Source: JARYMI01 sp037444845
Lineage (GTDB): Bacteria; Acidobacteriota; Aminicenantia; Aminicenantales; UBA8522
DNA: 27,793 nt
Reading direction: 5' to 3'
NCBI GenBank assembly: GCA_037444845.1
Contig: JBBILQ010000035.1
Span: 1 to 27,793, forward strand
Numbering within the stretch: position 1 is the stretch's first letter; every line of letters begins with the position of its first letter. Made by a program: the position numbers and the translations under genes. This document shows positions 1 through 8,163 of the stretch, one piece after another. The notes below the pieces were generated by a model. The model did no database searches and had not been told where the DNA came from. It saw only the letters and a program-made list of their open reading frames with translations.

Positions 1-755
1 GAAAAATTGCTGTTGGTCATCCCCAGGGGTTCGAAGATTCTTTTCCGGGTGAATTCCTCCCAGGAGCTGCCGGTCACTCGCCCGACGATATACCCCGCTG
101 TCAGATACAGCAAATTGTTGTACTGGAAGGTGGACCGGATGTCCGCGCTGAAATCCAGGTGCTGAAGCCGGTCAACGAAATCTTTTCGGCTGAGCGTTGA
201 GCCATACCAGAGGAGGTCGTGTCTGGGCAGTCCAGAGCGATGGCAGACAAGATCCCGGATGGTCATCCGCTCTGTGGCGATTTCGTCCTGGAGCTTGAAT
301 TCGGGCAGGTACAAACGCACCTGTTTGTCCCATTCGATTTTCCCCTCTTCAACGAGGATGCCAATGCCCATCGTCGTGAACGCTTTGGAGGCTGACCCGA
401 TGGCAAACAGAGTGTTTGGCGTTACCGGAAGTTTTTTCTCGAGATTTCGGTATCCGAATCCCTCAGCGAGGACGATTTTGCCGTCCTTGATGATTCCCAC
501 GCCCATCCCAGGGACTTCCCACCTTTTCATTTCTGCGTTCAAAAAGGCGCGAAATTTCTTCAATTTTGCGGCGAGCTTGGGATCGAGTTGGCCTCCTAAA
601 GTAGCTTGTCTCTGAGCCTTTGGAGCGCTGGCGTATTTTTCGAGGCCTGGGCCAAAACTCTGAGCATCTGCCTTAGATGAGAGTTGCCCCATGCACAGGA
701 CAAAAAGAAACAGAACGAAAAAACTCATCAACCAGGTCAGGATCTTTTTAGACAT
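1..755 (-). CDS. Secreted serine hydrolase, beta-lactamase/DD-peptidase fold (N-terminal part; truncated by window edge)
   Basis: About 251 residues are visible and the C-terminus lies outside the window. The start at 755 follows a strong AAGGAGG ribosome site 4 bases upstream. Residues 1-31 form a signal peptide (MSKKILTWLMSFF then a leucine/phenylalanine core), so the product is exported. The beta-lactamase-related family (Pfam Beta-lactamase, PF00144) is shown by the nucleophile motif SASK at residues 121-124, the block TIRDLVCHRSGL around 175-186, and the second catalytic motif YNN at 212-214. The third motif (HxGG) would be beyond the edge. Members include D-aminopeptidases, esterases and penicillin-binding-like enzymes, so the substrate cannot be named. 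It resembles the hydrolase at 15785 more than the one at 24427 (shared LVEEGKI.WD and TIRDL..HRSGL segments). It diverges from the TonB receptor gene. Its predicted promoter carries a site shared with that gene and with the GntR regulator gene. Confidence 0.9.
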   Translation of the reverse strand, partial: MSKKILTWLMSFFVLFLFVLCMGQLSSKADAQSFGPGLEKYASAPKAQRQATLGGQLDPKLAAKLKKFRAFLNAEMKRWEVPGMGVGIIKDGKIVLAEGFGYRNLEKKLPVTPNTLFAIGSASKAFTTMGIGILVEEGKIEWDKQVRLYLPEFKLQDEIATERMTIRDLVCHRSGLPRHDLLWYGSTLSRKDFVDRLQHLDFSADIRSTFQYNNLLYLTAGYIVGRVTGSSWEEFTRKRIFEPLGMTNSNF

Positions 756-784
756 TGAACCTCCTTAGAATGAATGTTATTTTT

Positions 785-802
785 TATAGCCTGTAAACTA
801 TA
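785..802. promoter_or_regulatory. Putative operator, copy 1 (TATA-N10-TATA)
   Basis: The 18-bp plus-strand sequence TATAGCCTGTAAACTATA matches the site at 937-954 at 15 of 18 positions, including CCTrTAAA in the middle. The site at 7971-7988 in front of the GntR gene has the same spacing and several of the same inner bases. It overlaps the predicted -10 box of the minus-strand hydrolase. Assignment to the GntR protein is an inference. Confidence 0.4.
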
Positions 803-825
803 TCATCCATCGATACAAAGGTCAA
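797..825 (-). promoter_or_regulatory. Predicted sigma70-type promoter of the first serine hydrolase
   Basis: On the minus strand, TTGACC (825-820), a 17-bp spacer and TATAGT (802-797) lie about 42 bp upstream of the start codon at 755. Spacing and both hexamers fit the housekeeping consensus well. The -10 hexamer forms one end of the 18-bp TATA-N10-TATA site at 785-802, so a protein bound there would occlude the promoter. Confidence 0.6.
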
Positions 826-922
826 GATTTTAAAAGCTTTTTTTGACATCCTCGAGGCGGCCATCACGGTCAAGCTGTTCTCGTTTAAAAAATCTTGCGA
901 TAACTCCAGTTGTTCAAAAAAC

Positions 923-955
923 TTGACACCTAACGCTATATCCTATAAAGTATAG
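923..955 (+). promoter_or_regulatory. Predicted promoter and putative operator copy 2 upstream of the TonB-dependent receptor
   Basis: A perfect -35 hexamer TTGACA (923-928) is followed after 15 bp by TATAAA (944-949). The spacer is short, and a 17-bp reading gives the weaker TAAAGT. The same region holds the 18-bp site TATATCCTATAAAGTATA (937-954) within a wider CTATA...TATAG dyad (936-955). It matches copy 1 at 15 of 18 positions. The promoter in front of the GntR gene has the same unusual TTGACA-N15-TATAAA arrangement. The implied 5' leader of the receptor mRNA is about 130 bases. Confidence 0.45.
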
Positions 956-1089
956 CAGCTGTGCGAAGAAAGAGGGATGCTTTTTTGGGCAAGAACGCTA
1001 ATAATCAGGGGGTGAGAATGACCTAAGTTTGACAATTATAGTTATAGTTCATTGACAGTTTATGTATTGAAGTTCATTGGAGGGGAAAG

Positions 1090-3762
1090 ATGGAAAAAAA
1101 ACAAACATCAAAAAAAATCGTCGTTCATTTGATCTGTCTGATACTGGCCTTTTTCCTGGCCGGTGAAAAGGCTGTTGCCCAGACAACTCTCGTGACTCTT
1201 GAAGGAACAATCTCGGACGAACAGGGCAGCGCACTGCCTGGAGTGGCGTTAATCTTGAAAAACGCAGAAACAGGCTACACATATAGCACAACCTCTCGGC
1301 CAGACGGGCGATATATCATCTCGGGTATTCAACCTGGAAAATACGAAATCGAGGTCAGCCTTTCGGGCTTTCAGACTCAAAAAAGAGTGGGATTGATATT
1401 CAACGTCGGCGCCCGGTTGACGATTGACTTTTCTCTTGCCGCAGCAGCCCTTGAAGAGGAAATTACGGTCACTGCCGCCTCTCCCATGGTTGAAGTGACC
1501 AGGTCTGAAGTGAGCAAGGTTATTGACCGTTCGAAGATTGAAGACCTGCCTCTTTTGGACCGGAATTTCGGCGCCCTGGCCATGATGAAAGCGGGCGTTC
1601 AGGGAAGCCGGTCGAATGCTCTTCCGGCAGGAAGCGAAGAGATTATCGTGGACGGCGTCTCCAACGAATGGGTGGGGACGAACGTCCAGAGGTCAAACAT
1701 TCCTGCGGACGCCATTCAAGAATTCCGCGTCATAACCAACCAGTATCAGGCTGAATACGGCAACTCCAGCGGAATGGTCTGGACAGCCATCACGAGGTCG
1801 GGGACGAACGAGTTTAAAGGCCGGCTTTCTTTCTTCTACAGGGATGAAACTTTCGACGACGTCAATTATTTTGTCAACCATGCCACGTATCAAGGTCCCG
1901 AGCTCCCCAAAGATCAATGGAGCGAGGCGCCCTATTCTCACTATATTCTCGGCGGAGTCCTGGGGGGTCCGATCAAAAAGGACAAAGCTCATTTCTTCCT
2001 CTCGTATGAGGGCCTGAGGCATGAGGATTATGCGTTGATCACTTCCCCGTTGGTCTCGAAAGAAGAAATTCCGAGACGCCAAGTTCCCAACCAGTTGCTG
2101 GCAAAACTCAACTACCAGCTCAGCGAGAAGCATTTGTTCTCCTTCCGCTATACTCTGGATGCGCAAAAATCCACAAACCTGGGAATCGGAGGACTCTCTA
2201 CCAAAGAAAGGGGCTACGACAATAAATGGACAGTTCATGAATTGCAGGGAAGCTGGATTTCTTACCCGTCGGATAATTCCATGAACGAGTTCAGGTTCCT
2301 GTATTCGTTCACGGCCACAGACCTCTCCGTCCATTATCCCGATACGTACACGGTGAACCGTCCTTCGGGGTTTTTTGGAAAGGCCGGGAACCTTCCCCAG
2401 GCATACGACGAAAATAGATTCCAATTCAACGACAACTTCAGTTGGTATCTCGAAAATCACAACATCAAGTTCGGCGTTGATTTTTCTCTCATCTCTCTGG
2501 CGGGATATGCCGATCAATACATCCCAGGAATGTTCGTTTTCTTTACGGATAAGCCCTTTAATGCGGCGGATTCCACCACCTATCCGCTCTATTTTGTCTA
2601 CAATAAGGGCGTCAAGGATTTTGATTACCCTTACAGGGAGGCAGCAATTTTTGTTCAAGACACTTGGAGAGTCCATCGCCGGTTGTCTCTTAATCTTGGG
2701 CTCAGATGGAACTATTATTCCTGCAAGGACATCGATCTCGACCACGGCCACCTTAACCACCTCAACCCCAGGTTTGGGTTCAGCTGGGATCCCATCGGAG
2801 ACGGGAAGACGTCCGTCCGCGGCGGCGTGGGAAGGTTCACGCAAAATCCGATATTGAATATCGGACTTGTCGCCGGCTTGATGGCTGCTATGGACATCAG
2901 GACGATTTTTTATCCGGGTTACCCAGATCCCTACAAGCCTAATCCTTTCGTTCCTCCCATCCCGGGCGTCATCCCCATTGATAAATTTGACACGATCCCG
3001 GATTTGGCTCCTCCCACTTCAACTCAAATGACCTTAGGGGCGGAAAGAGAGATTTTGAGCGATTTCTCTCTGGGCGTGGACCTTGTCTTGACAAGAGGAA
3101 GAAATTTCACGCGGCTGGAGAATTTCAACCCGATCATTCCAGGAACAACTAATAAGCGCAAAGATCCAACAAAGGGCAACGTGTATATGTACACAGATAA
3201 AGGAAGAAGCGATTACAAAGCGATTTATTTTACTTTGACCAAGCGCTTTTCTCGCGGGTGGGCTCTGGACATCTCTTACACGCTTTCTGAATCCAAGGCA
3301 GACGTGGAAACAGAGCAGACGATTGCCTGGAGTTATGACGATAACGCTTGGGAAAGGCAGTATGGTTATACGAACAACGATGCCCGCCACAGGATTGCTG
3401 CTTCGTGGATAGCCAATCTTCCCTTCGGTTTTCAGTTTAGCGGACTCTTTGTGTATAATTCCAAAACCCCGTGGACCGCCCTCTATGCGACAGACGTGAA
3501 TAAGGACAGCTTGAACACCGACTATGTTGACTGGAATCGCAATTCGCGCCGCGGTTTTGACGCCTACACGATAAACCTGAGGTTATCCAAGCACATCACG
3601 ATCAGCCGATTCCGTTTCCAGGTTTTGGCTGAGGTGTATAATGTCACGAACAAGGTCAATTTCGGCAGCATTTATACGAGGCACGGCACGGCCAACTTCG
3701 GAATGCCGTTGTCGGCAGGAAGCCCGCGCCAGCTTCAATTCGGAGCACGGGTGGATTTCTAA
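1090..3762 (+). CDS. TonB-dependent receptor, Oar-like, with N-terminal carboxypeptidase-regulatory-like domain
   Basis: This 890-residue outer-membrane protein has a signal peptide (residues 1-30, ending AVAQ). A carboxypeptidase-regulatory-like beta-sandwich follows (about 35-118, GTISDEQGSALPGVALILKN), then a plug domain (about 130-245, containing EEITVTAASP and IVDGVSNEW) and a long beta-barrel. The chain ends in aromatic-terminated RVDF, the usual C-terminal signal for barrel assembly. The architecture matches the Oar-like receptors that are numerous in Acidobacteriota and Aminicenantes. Their ligands are mostly unknown; peptides or oligosaccharides are typical guesses. The start at 1090 follows GGAGGGG 4 bases upstream. 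The gene diverges from the serine hydrolase and ends 21 bases before a strong terminator, so the genes downstream are probably a separate unit. Confidence 0.92.
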   Translation: MEKKQTSKKIVVHLICLILAFFLAGEKAVAQTTLVTLEGTISDEQGSALPGVALILKNAETGYTYSTTSRPDGRYIISGIQPGKYEIEVSLSGFQTQKRVGLIFNVGARLTIDFSLAAAALEEEITVTAASPMVEVTRSEVSKVIDRSKIEDLPLLDRNFGALAMMKAGVQGSRSNALPAGSEEIIVDGVSNEWVGTNVQRSNIPADAIQEFRVITNQYQAEYGNSSGMVWTAITRSGTNEFKGRLSFFYRDETFDDVNYFVNHATYQGPELPKDQWSEAPYSHYILGGVLGGPIKKDKAHFFLSYEGLRHEDYALITSPLVSKEEIPRRQVPNQLLAKLNYQLSEKHLFSFRYTLDAQKSTNLGIGGLSTKERGYDNKWTVHELQGSWISYPSDNSMNEFRFLYSFTATDLSVHYPDTYTVNRPSGFFGKAGNLPQAYDENRFQFNDNFSWYLENHNIKFGVDFSLISLAGYADQYIPGMFVFFTDKPFNAADSTTYPLYFVYNKGVKDFDYPYREAAIFVQDTWRVHRRLSLNLGLRWNYYSCKDIDLDHGHLNHLNPRFGFSWDPIGDGKTSVRGGVGRFTQNPILNIGLVAGLMAAMDIRTIFYPGYPDPYKPNPFVPPIPGVIPIDKFDTIPDLAPPTSTQMTLGAEREILSDFSLGVDLVLTRGRNFTRLENFNPIIPGTTNKRKDPTKGNVYMYTDKGRSDYKAIYFTLTKRFSRGWALDISYTLSESKADVETEQTIAWSYDDNAWERQYGYTNNDARHRIAASWIANLPFGFQFSGLFVYNSKTPWTALYATDVNKDSLNTDYVDWNRNSRRGFDAYTINLRLSKHITISRFRFQVLAEVYNVTNKVNFGSIYTRHGTANFGMPLSAGSPRQLQFGARVDF

Positions 3763-3783
3763 AAAGCAGGAGCTCAAACCGCA

Positions 3784-3817
3784 ACGGGGAGGGCTTTTGC
3801 CCTCCCCGTGCTTTTTT
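3784..3817 (+). terminator. Rho-independent terminator after the TonB-dependent receptor
   Basis: An 11-bp perfect GC-rich stem (ACGGGGAGGGC paired with GCCCTCCCCGT) with a TTTT loop at 3784-3809 is followed by GC and six T residues (3812-3817). It begins 22 bases after the receptor stop codon. Confidence 0.9.
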
Positions 3818-3824
3818 CTCGGGT

Positions 3825-3845
3825 CCGATGCTTTCTAAGCATCGG
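3825..3845 (+). repeat. Perfect hairpin over the upstream start codon of the GWxTD gene
   Basis: CCGATGCTT (3825-3833), a 3-base loop TCT, and AAGCATCGG (3837-3845) form a perfect 9-bp inverted repeat. It lies just past the terminator T-tract and buries the ATG at 3828 in its stem. This is one reason to suspect that the working start is the in-frame ATG at 3870. Confidence 0.6.
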
Positions 3846-5393
3846 CAGAGGACCGGGTTGACAAGAGATATGCTGGGGTCAAAACCGCTGGGCTTAACTT
3901 CTCATCTGTTTTTCATGTTCGTTCTTGGCGGCGCCGTTTCACTCTTGCTCCTCCCCTCCGATGGATTATGCGGCGAGCGATTCCAGACTGAAAAAAAGCC
4001 CGAGCCTCTGAGCGAGCATTCAAGACAATGGCTGGAAGAAGTTGTCCCGTACATCATCACTCCTGAAGAAAGAAGTGTTTTTCTCAGTCTCCCCGATGAA
4101 GAAGAAAGGGGTCGATTCATTGAAAACTTCTGGAGAAAAAGAGACCCGAACCCTCAGACGCCAGAAAACGAGTTCAAACTCGAATACTACAAGAGAATTG
4201 CCCTGGCCAATAAACTTTTCGGGCAGTCAGGAACGGAGGGCTGGCGCACGGACAGAGGAAGGATTTATATCCTTCTTGGCCCTCCCCATGAGATTCAGAG
4301 AGACATGAATCCCTCGCGTGCCTCGGTGACAACATTTCAAGGGCCGAGTGAAACCTGGGGTTATTGGGGGCTGCAGAATCCAAGACTTCCCTACAACATG
4401 GAATTTGTTTTTGTTGATAAGCTTGGCACGGGCAGCTACACTCTGCAACAAGGCCTCAGTCTCGAGGGGGGAATGAGCTCCCCTCTGGACATTTCCTCCC
4501 TCCGTTTCTATTTTGATCATCTGGAAAATATCGCAGAAGCGACGAGAAATCCTTTTGAAAATCTGGATAAGCTCCGGGGCGTCGTCAGCACCCAGGTCAG
4601 CTACAATCTGATTCCTCTAAAGCCTGATTTATTCTACTTCAAGGCATCAGAGAAAAAGGTTCATATCCCCCTCATTGTTGACATCCCTTATTCTGCCCTC
4701 ACGAAGAAAGAAATCAACGACGAATATTATTTTTCACTGACCTTGTTTCTCAATGTCCAGGATAACGCAGGCAACGTTCTTTTTGAGAGAAACAAGGATA
4801 TCAATTTCAAGCACAGCCTCTCTGAGCTCGCTTCTCTGAAGGACAAGTCCTTTCAGCTTCAAACATCGTTATCCGTGACCGCGGCACCAGAAGCGCATAA
4901 GCTCTGTCTTCTTGCTGTTGACAATTTTAGCGGGAAGATTGGCACGTCGGAGCAGGTAATCCGGGCGCCGAATTTCAACACGACAGAACTGTGTCTGAGT
5001 GACATCCTTCTCTCTCCCCAGGCGACGACGGAGAGAAAAAGCGAACGTCAAGAAATCCCTCCAGCTTCAGAGAGTCCGGCGAGGGAGATAAGACGATCCT
5101 TCCGGGCTGAGGAAGAATTGCATGTCTATTTTGAAGTCTATAACCTCGCCCTCGACGAAACAAAAGGGCAAAATGACCTGGCTGCAGAATATTCTTTTTT
5201 AAAAAACGGAAAATCGCTCGTCCGGATTCCTCGACAAGACATAAAACCCTCCGGGGATAGGGACTGCCGTGTTCACACGGCCTTTCGTCTAAAGAATTTT
5301 GAACCTGGCTCATATACTCTTGAGGTAAAGGCAACCGACGGGAATTCTGGAAAATCATTGACCAAAGGAGTCGAATTCACTATCATTCAATAA
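3828..5393 (+). CDS. GWxTD domain-containing exported protein
   Basis: This 521-residue protein carries the motif that names the GWxTD family: GWRTD at residues 138-142, followed by RGRIYILLGPPHE. It is preceded by the typical FWRKRDPNPQTPENEF segment at 101-116. The family is widespread in Acidobacteriota, Aminicenantes and Bacteroidota; no enzymatic activity is established for it. A hydrophobic segment at about 28-43 (FFMFVLGGAVSLLLL) suggests export. From the first ATG it would be preceded by an unusually long 27-residue leader, whereas the ATG at 3870 gives a normal signal peptide, so the true start may be 3870. Neither site has a good ribosome site. The C-terminal half is beta-rich without a recognised domain. 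The TPR gene follows 75 bases downstream on the same strand, so co-transcription is likely. Confidence 0.87.
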   Translation: MLSKHRQRTGLTRDMLGSKPLGLTSHLFFMFVLGGAVSLLLLPSDGLCGERFQTEKKPEPLSEHSRQWLEEVVPYIITPEERSVFLSLPDEEERGRFIENFWRKRDPNPQTPENEFKLEYYKRIALANKLFGQSGTEGWRTDRGRIYILLGPPHEIQRDMNPSRASVTTFQGPSETWGYWGLQNPRLPYNMEFVFVDKLGTGSYTLQQGLSLEGGMSSPLDISSLRFYFDHLENIAEATRNPFENLDKLRGVVSTQVSYNLIPLKPDLFYFKASEKKVHIPLIVDIPYSALTKKEINDEYYFSLTLFLNVQDNAGNVLFERNKDINFKHSLSELASLKDKSFQLQTSLSVTAAPEAHKLCLLAVDNFSGKIGTSEQVIRAPNFNTTELCLSDILLSPQATTERKSERQEIPPASESPAREIRRSFRAEEELHVYFEVYNLALDETKGQNDLAAEYSFLKNGKSLVRIPRQDIKPSGDRDCRVHTAFRLKNFEPGSYTLEVKATDGNSGKSLTKGVEFTIIQ

Positions 5394-5468
5394 AATTTTC
5401 TTCATCCGCAGACCGCACGCCAATAAACCGAGCAGAAATTGCTTTTTTGCCATGGAGAGGAGGCTTTC

Positions 5469-6404
5469 ATGACTATGTCAAGGCCGAGAACATCAGTGTT
5501 TTATTTTTTTTTGGCGGCATTCATTTTCTTAACCTTTTTCTTCTCTCAGGGTTTCAGCCAGGAGACCGTTCTCCGAGGAACAGTTCATGACGAGCAGGGG
5601 AACCGTTTGCAGAAAGTCAAAATTACCCTCCTCGACCCGAGCCGGGGCACGAGGTTTGTCCTCAGCTCAAACAAGCGGGGCGAGTTCATAAAAGTGGGAA
5701 TCCCTCCTTCGGCCTACAAGGCGAGCTTTGAACTTGAAGGTTATTTCCCTTTTGAAAGTCAGCTCGTCGTCCACGTTGGCACTGAAGAAAAGGTCGCGAT
5801 TACCCTGAAGAAAATTCCTCCCAAGATCGATGACGATGAAGGCTTTGCTGCCGGAATAAATTTTTTTAATGCGGGAAAATACCAGGAAGCGATAGACGCC
5901 TTCTTAAAGGTGGCTGAAAGATTTCCAGAAAATGTTGAACCATTTTATAACCTTGGCGTCTGCTACTTGCGCAATGGGAACCCAGAGAGTGCGGTCGGTC
6001 CCCTGGAGAAAGTCATTCAACTGAAACCTGAAACGGTAGAAGCCTATTTTGCTCTTGGCGAATGCTATTTCAATCTTGGACAGAGCGAAAAAGCGCTGGC
6101 TGCTTTCTCCAAAGCGACCAACTTCGACCCAAATAACGCCAAAGCTTATTATAATCTTGGAATCATTTATTATAAATACGACAAGACAGACGAGGCTTTA
6201 GGTTTTCTCGAGAAGGCCATTGCTCTGGACCCGAAGCTATCCTCAGCCTATTATGAAGCCGGGCTGGCCAATGTCAAAAAAGGAGATTATCAGAAAGCGG
6301 TCAAGTATTTTGAGGATTTTCTGAAGCTCAACCCGGATTCATCAGAAGCGAATCAGGCCAAGGCCATTATTGAGGAGCTAAAAAAGAAACGGGAGGAGAG
6401 TTGA
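5469..6404 (+). CDS. Exported TPR protein with N-terminal carboxypeptidase-regulatory-like domain
   Basis: This 311-residue protein has three parts. A signal peptide (1-30, long phenylalanine-rich core ending GFSQ) is followed by a carboxypeptidase-regulatory-like domain (about 33-115, LRGTVHDEQGNRLQKVKITLLD) of the same type as in the TonB receptor. Five consecutive tetratricopeptide repeats follow (about 124-293), ending in a charged helix. TPR arrays mediate protein-protein contacts, so a periplasmic scaffold or assembly role is plausible, but no partner can be named. I chose the ATG at 5469 over the in-frame one at 5439 because GAGAGGAGG lies 5 bases ahead of it and the signal peptide then starts normally. 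It sits between the GWxTD gene and the anchored protein at 6472, with 60-75 base gaps, in one apparent operon. Confidence 0.9.
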   Translation: MTMSRPRTSVFYFFLAAFIFLTFFFSQGFSQETVLRGTVHDEQGNRLQKVKITLLDPSRGTRFVLSSNKRGEFIKVGIPPSAYKASFELEGYFPFESQLVVHVGTEEKVAITLKKIPPKIDDDEGFAAGINFFNAGKYQEAIDAFLKVAERFPENVEPFYNLGVCYLRNGNPESAVGPLEKVIQLKPETVEAYFALGECYFNLGQSEKALAAFSKATNFDPNNAKAYYNLGIIYYKYDKTDEALGFLEKAIALDPKLSSAYYEAGLANVKKGDYQKAVKYFEDFLKLNPDSSEANQAKAIIEELKKKREES

Positions 6405-6421
6405 GAGATAGAGATAGAGAT
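6405..6421 (+). repeat. Short tandem repeat GAGATA x 2.8
   Basis: GAGATA is repeated almost three times directly after the TGA stop of the TPR gene. It is a simple-sequence tract in the gap before the next gene; slippage there would not change either reading frame. Confidence 0.6.
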
Positions 6422-6471
6422 GGCTTATTGGAATAACAATGAATTCCAATCCCGGAAAGAAAGGAGCGAGC

Positions 6472-7230
6472 ATGGACGGTAAGACGAAAAAGGAGCTTCT
6501 GATTCTTAAGACTTATGCCGTCATCTCTTCTCTCCTATTCATTGCCCTGTTCTTCATCGCCACACAGCCAGCGCCGCAGAAAGCCAGGTTCGAAGAGATT
6601 GACGTCGAGCGGATCAACATCGTCGAAAAAGACGGCAAACTCAGGCTGGCCATCTCTAATCGCGACCGGTCTCCAGGGCCGATTATCGGGGGTTTGCACT
6701 TGAAAAGCCGAGAGGGCCAGCGGCCTGGCCTGATTTTTTTCAACGACAAAGGGGATGAATGCGGCGGCCTGACATGGGGAAGCAGGGAACAGGATGGCCA
6801 CATCAGCGCAAACGCCGGCTTGATGTTTGACCAGTACAACCAGGACCAGACTGTCGGCATCACCTACTCTCAAATGAACGAAGAGAGGTCATCAGGGTTG
6901 AGAGTATGGGAACGCCCGCTAACCCCACTTGCAGACTTTGCCAGGCAGTTAAACGAGGTTGAAAGCATGAAGGAAAGCCCGGAAAAGGCCGTTGCCATGA
7001 AAAAGCTACGCGAGCAAGCTCTGGAAAGTGGAATAGCCGGGGTCTCGAGGATATTTGTCGGAAGAAGCACAAAGAATGAAGCCGTTGTCAGCCTCGCCGA
7101 TAGAAATGGCAAGCCTCGCATCTTGATCTCTGTTGACAGCGAAAACGTCCCTTCTCTCCAATTCCTGGATGAAAACGGCAAGGTGATTTATAAACTCCCT
7201 GGCGATATGCCTCCTGAATCGAAGAAATAA
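6472..7230 (+). CDS. Membrane-anchored protein of unknown function
   Basis: This 252-residue protein has one N-terminal transmembrane helix (about 10-30, YAVISSLLFIALFFIAT) and an extracytoplasmic domain without recognised enzymatic motifs. That domain has short beta-strand units of the form DG.LRL.I.N, GLIFFNDKGDECGGL and, near the C-terminus, DRNGKPRILISVD....LQFLDENGKVIYKLP. They resemble a repeated beta-hairpin fold found in uncharacterised proteins. I chose the ATG at 6472 over the in-frame one at 6439 because AAAGGAG lies 6 bases upstream. It is the last gene of the apparent operon and converges on the GntR gene, with no terminator visible between them. Confidence 0.82.
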   Translation: MDGKTKKELLILKTYAVISSLLFIALFFIATQPAPQKARFEEIDVERINIVEKDGKLRLAISNRDRSPGPIIGGLHLKSREGQRPGLIFFNDKGDECGGLTWGSREQDGHISANAGLMFDQYNQDQTVGITYSQMNEERSSGLRVWERPLTPLADFARQLNEVESMKESPEKAVAMKKLREQALESGIAGVSRIFVGRSTKNEAVVSLADRNGKPRILISVDSENVPSLQFLDENGKVIYKLPGDMPPESKK

Positions 7231-7311
7231 TCGACGGCGGAAAGACCTGACGTGCTCTGGCAAGAGGTCAAAAATGGAAAAAAGCTGGCGACATCGGAGA
7301 GCGAATTCTTC

Positions 7312-7947
7312 TTATAAATAACCTACTCCCCCCCAATGATTGAGGAGGATTTTTTCAACTCTCTCGGCGTCTCTTTCCTCTATTGCTTTCATGAGTTCGA
7401 GGTGGTCCCTGTAGGATTTCTCAAAAAAGGAGGGATTCTCAACGATGGCAAAAATTTTATTGCTGTAAAAGGCAAATTTTTCTCCAAGATTGACTAAGGA
7501 CTGATAGAGGAAATTATTCCCGCATTCCTTCCAGATTCGAAAGTGAATTTTTAGGTTTTGTTTTACATAGGGCGCGACTCTTTTCTGGTTGTAGAAGTTT
7601 CCGAGATTCTTTGTCATTTCCCTGAGGTCCTTGATATCCTTATCGCGGAGTTTTCCCAGAGCCTTTTTTGTCGCAAAGGCATCAAGCAGCCTGACGACTT
7701 CAAAAAGCTCTTTGATTTCCTCTATACCGACCGGGGCAACAATGACTTCTTTTCTGGCATTGATGGTTAAATATTTTTCTGCAGAGAGCCTTTGAAAAGC
7801 TTCCCTCGTGGGAGTTGTGCTGACGTTGAAGAGTTTTGCGATTTCTTTCTCATGGAGTCTCTGATTCGGTTTGAACTTCCCTTCAATGATGGATTTTTTG
7901 AGATACCTGAAGATCGTTTCACTGATGGTGGACGGTGACTTAAAAAT
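7312..7947 (-). CDS. GntR-family transcriptional regulator (FCD/FadR subfamily) with a probable ATT start codon
   Basis: The open frame encodes about 211 residues. An N-terminal winged helix (ETIFRYLKKSIIEGKFKPNQRLHEKEIAKLFNVSTTPTREAFQRL) is followed by an all-helical ligand domain of the FCD type ending ...LLNHWGGVGYL. These regulators usually bind organic acids or sugar acids. The frame has no ATG, GTG or TTG between the in-frame stop at 7986-7984 and a Met codon at 7617, which would remove the whole DNA-binding domain. An ATT at 7947-7945 lies 7 bases after GGAG (CGGAGAACGAAA) exactly where the family normally begins, so I place the start there. A rare start codon would limit expression; a sequencing error is the other explanation. 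The gene diverges from the amidohydrolase and has a TATA-N10-TATA site in its own promoter, suggesting autoregulation. Confidence 0.85.
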   Translation of the reverse strand: MFKSPSTISETIFRYLKKSIIEGKFKPNQRLHEKEIAKLFNVSTTPTREAFQRLSAEKYLTINARKEVIVAPVGIEEIKELFEVVRLLDAFATKKALGKLRDKDIKDLREMTKNLGNFYNQKRVAPYVKQNLKIHFRIWKECGNNFLYQSLVNLGEKFAFYSNKIFAIVENPSFFEKSYRDHLELMKAIEERDAERVEKILLNHWGGVGYL

Positions 7948-7970
7948 TTTCGTTCTCCGCGCTTGCTTTT

Positions 7971-8009
7971 TATAGAATATAATTTATAGAATATTGCCTA
8001 ATATGTCAA
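7971..8009 (-). promoter_or_regulatory. Predicted promoter and putative autoregulatory operator (copy 3) of the GntR gene
   Basis: On the minus strand, a perfect TTGACA (8009-8004), a 15-bp spacer and TATAAA (7988-7983) precede the proposed ATT start by about 36 bp. The 18-bp site TATA-GAATATAATT-TATA (7971-7988, plus strand) overlaps the -10. It shares the 10-bp spacing and several inner bases with the sites at 785-802 and 937-954. A direct repeat TATAGAATAT is also present within 7971-7994. Confidence 0.5.
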
Positions 8010-8163
8010 CTTTTTCTTTGTATCACGTATTTTCAATAATGCACTTATTCGACAAAAACAAAATCCAATCCATTGGGGTCGATGTTTTAAATTTTGTGGC
8101 GCGCTAACTGGAAATTAGATTTTTGTTCAGGCTTATGATTTCATTCCAAAAAGGAGGAAAAAG

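Noticed and set aside
1693..2844. 383-residue minus-strand open frame
   Set aside because: It lies entirely inside the TonB-dependent receptor gene and shows no domain; it is an antisense shadow.
7312..7617. GntR gene starting at the first ATG (101 residues)
   Set aside because: This would remove the winged-helix domain, which is present and conserved in frame upstream; a non-canonical start is more likely.
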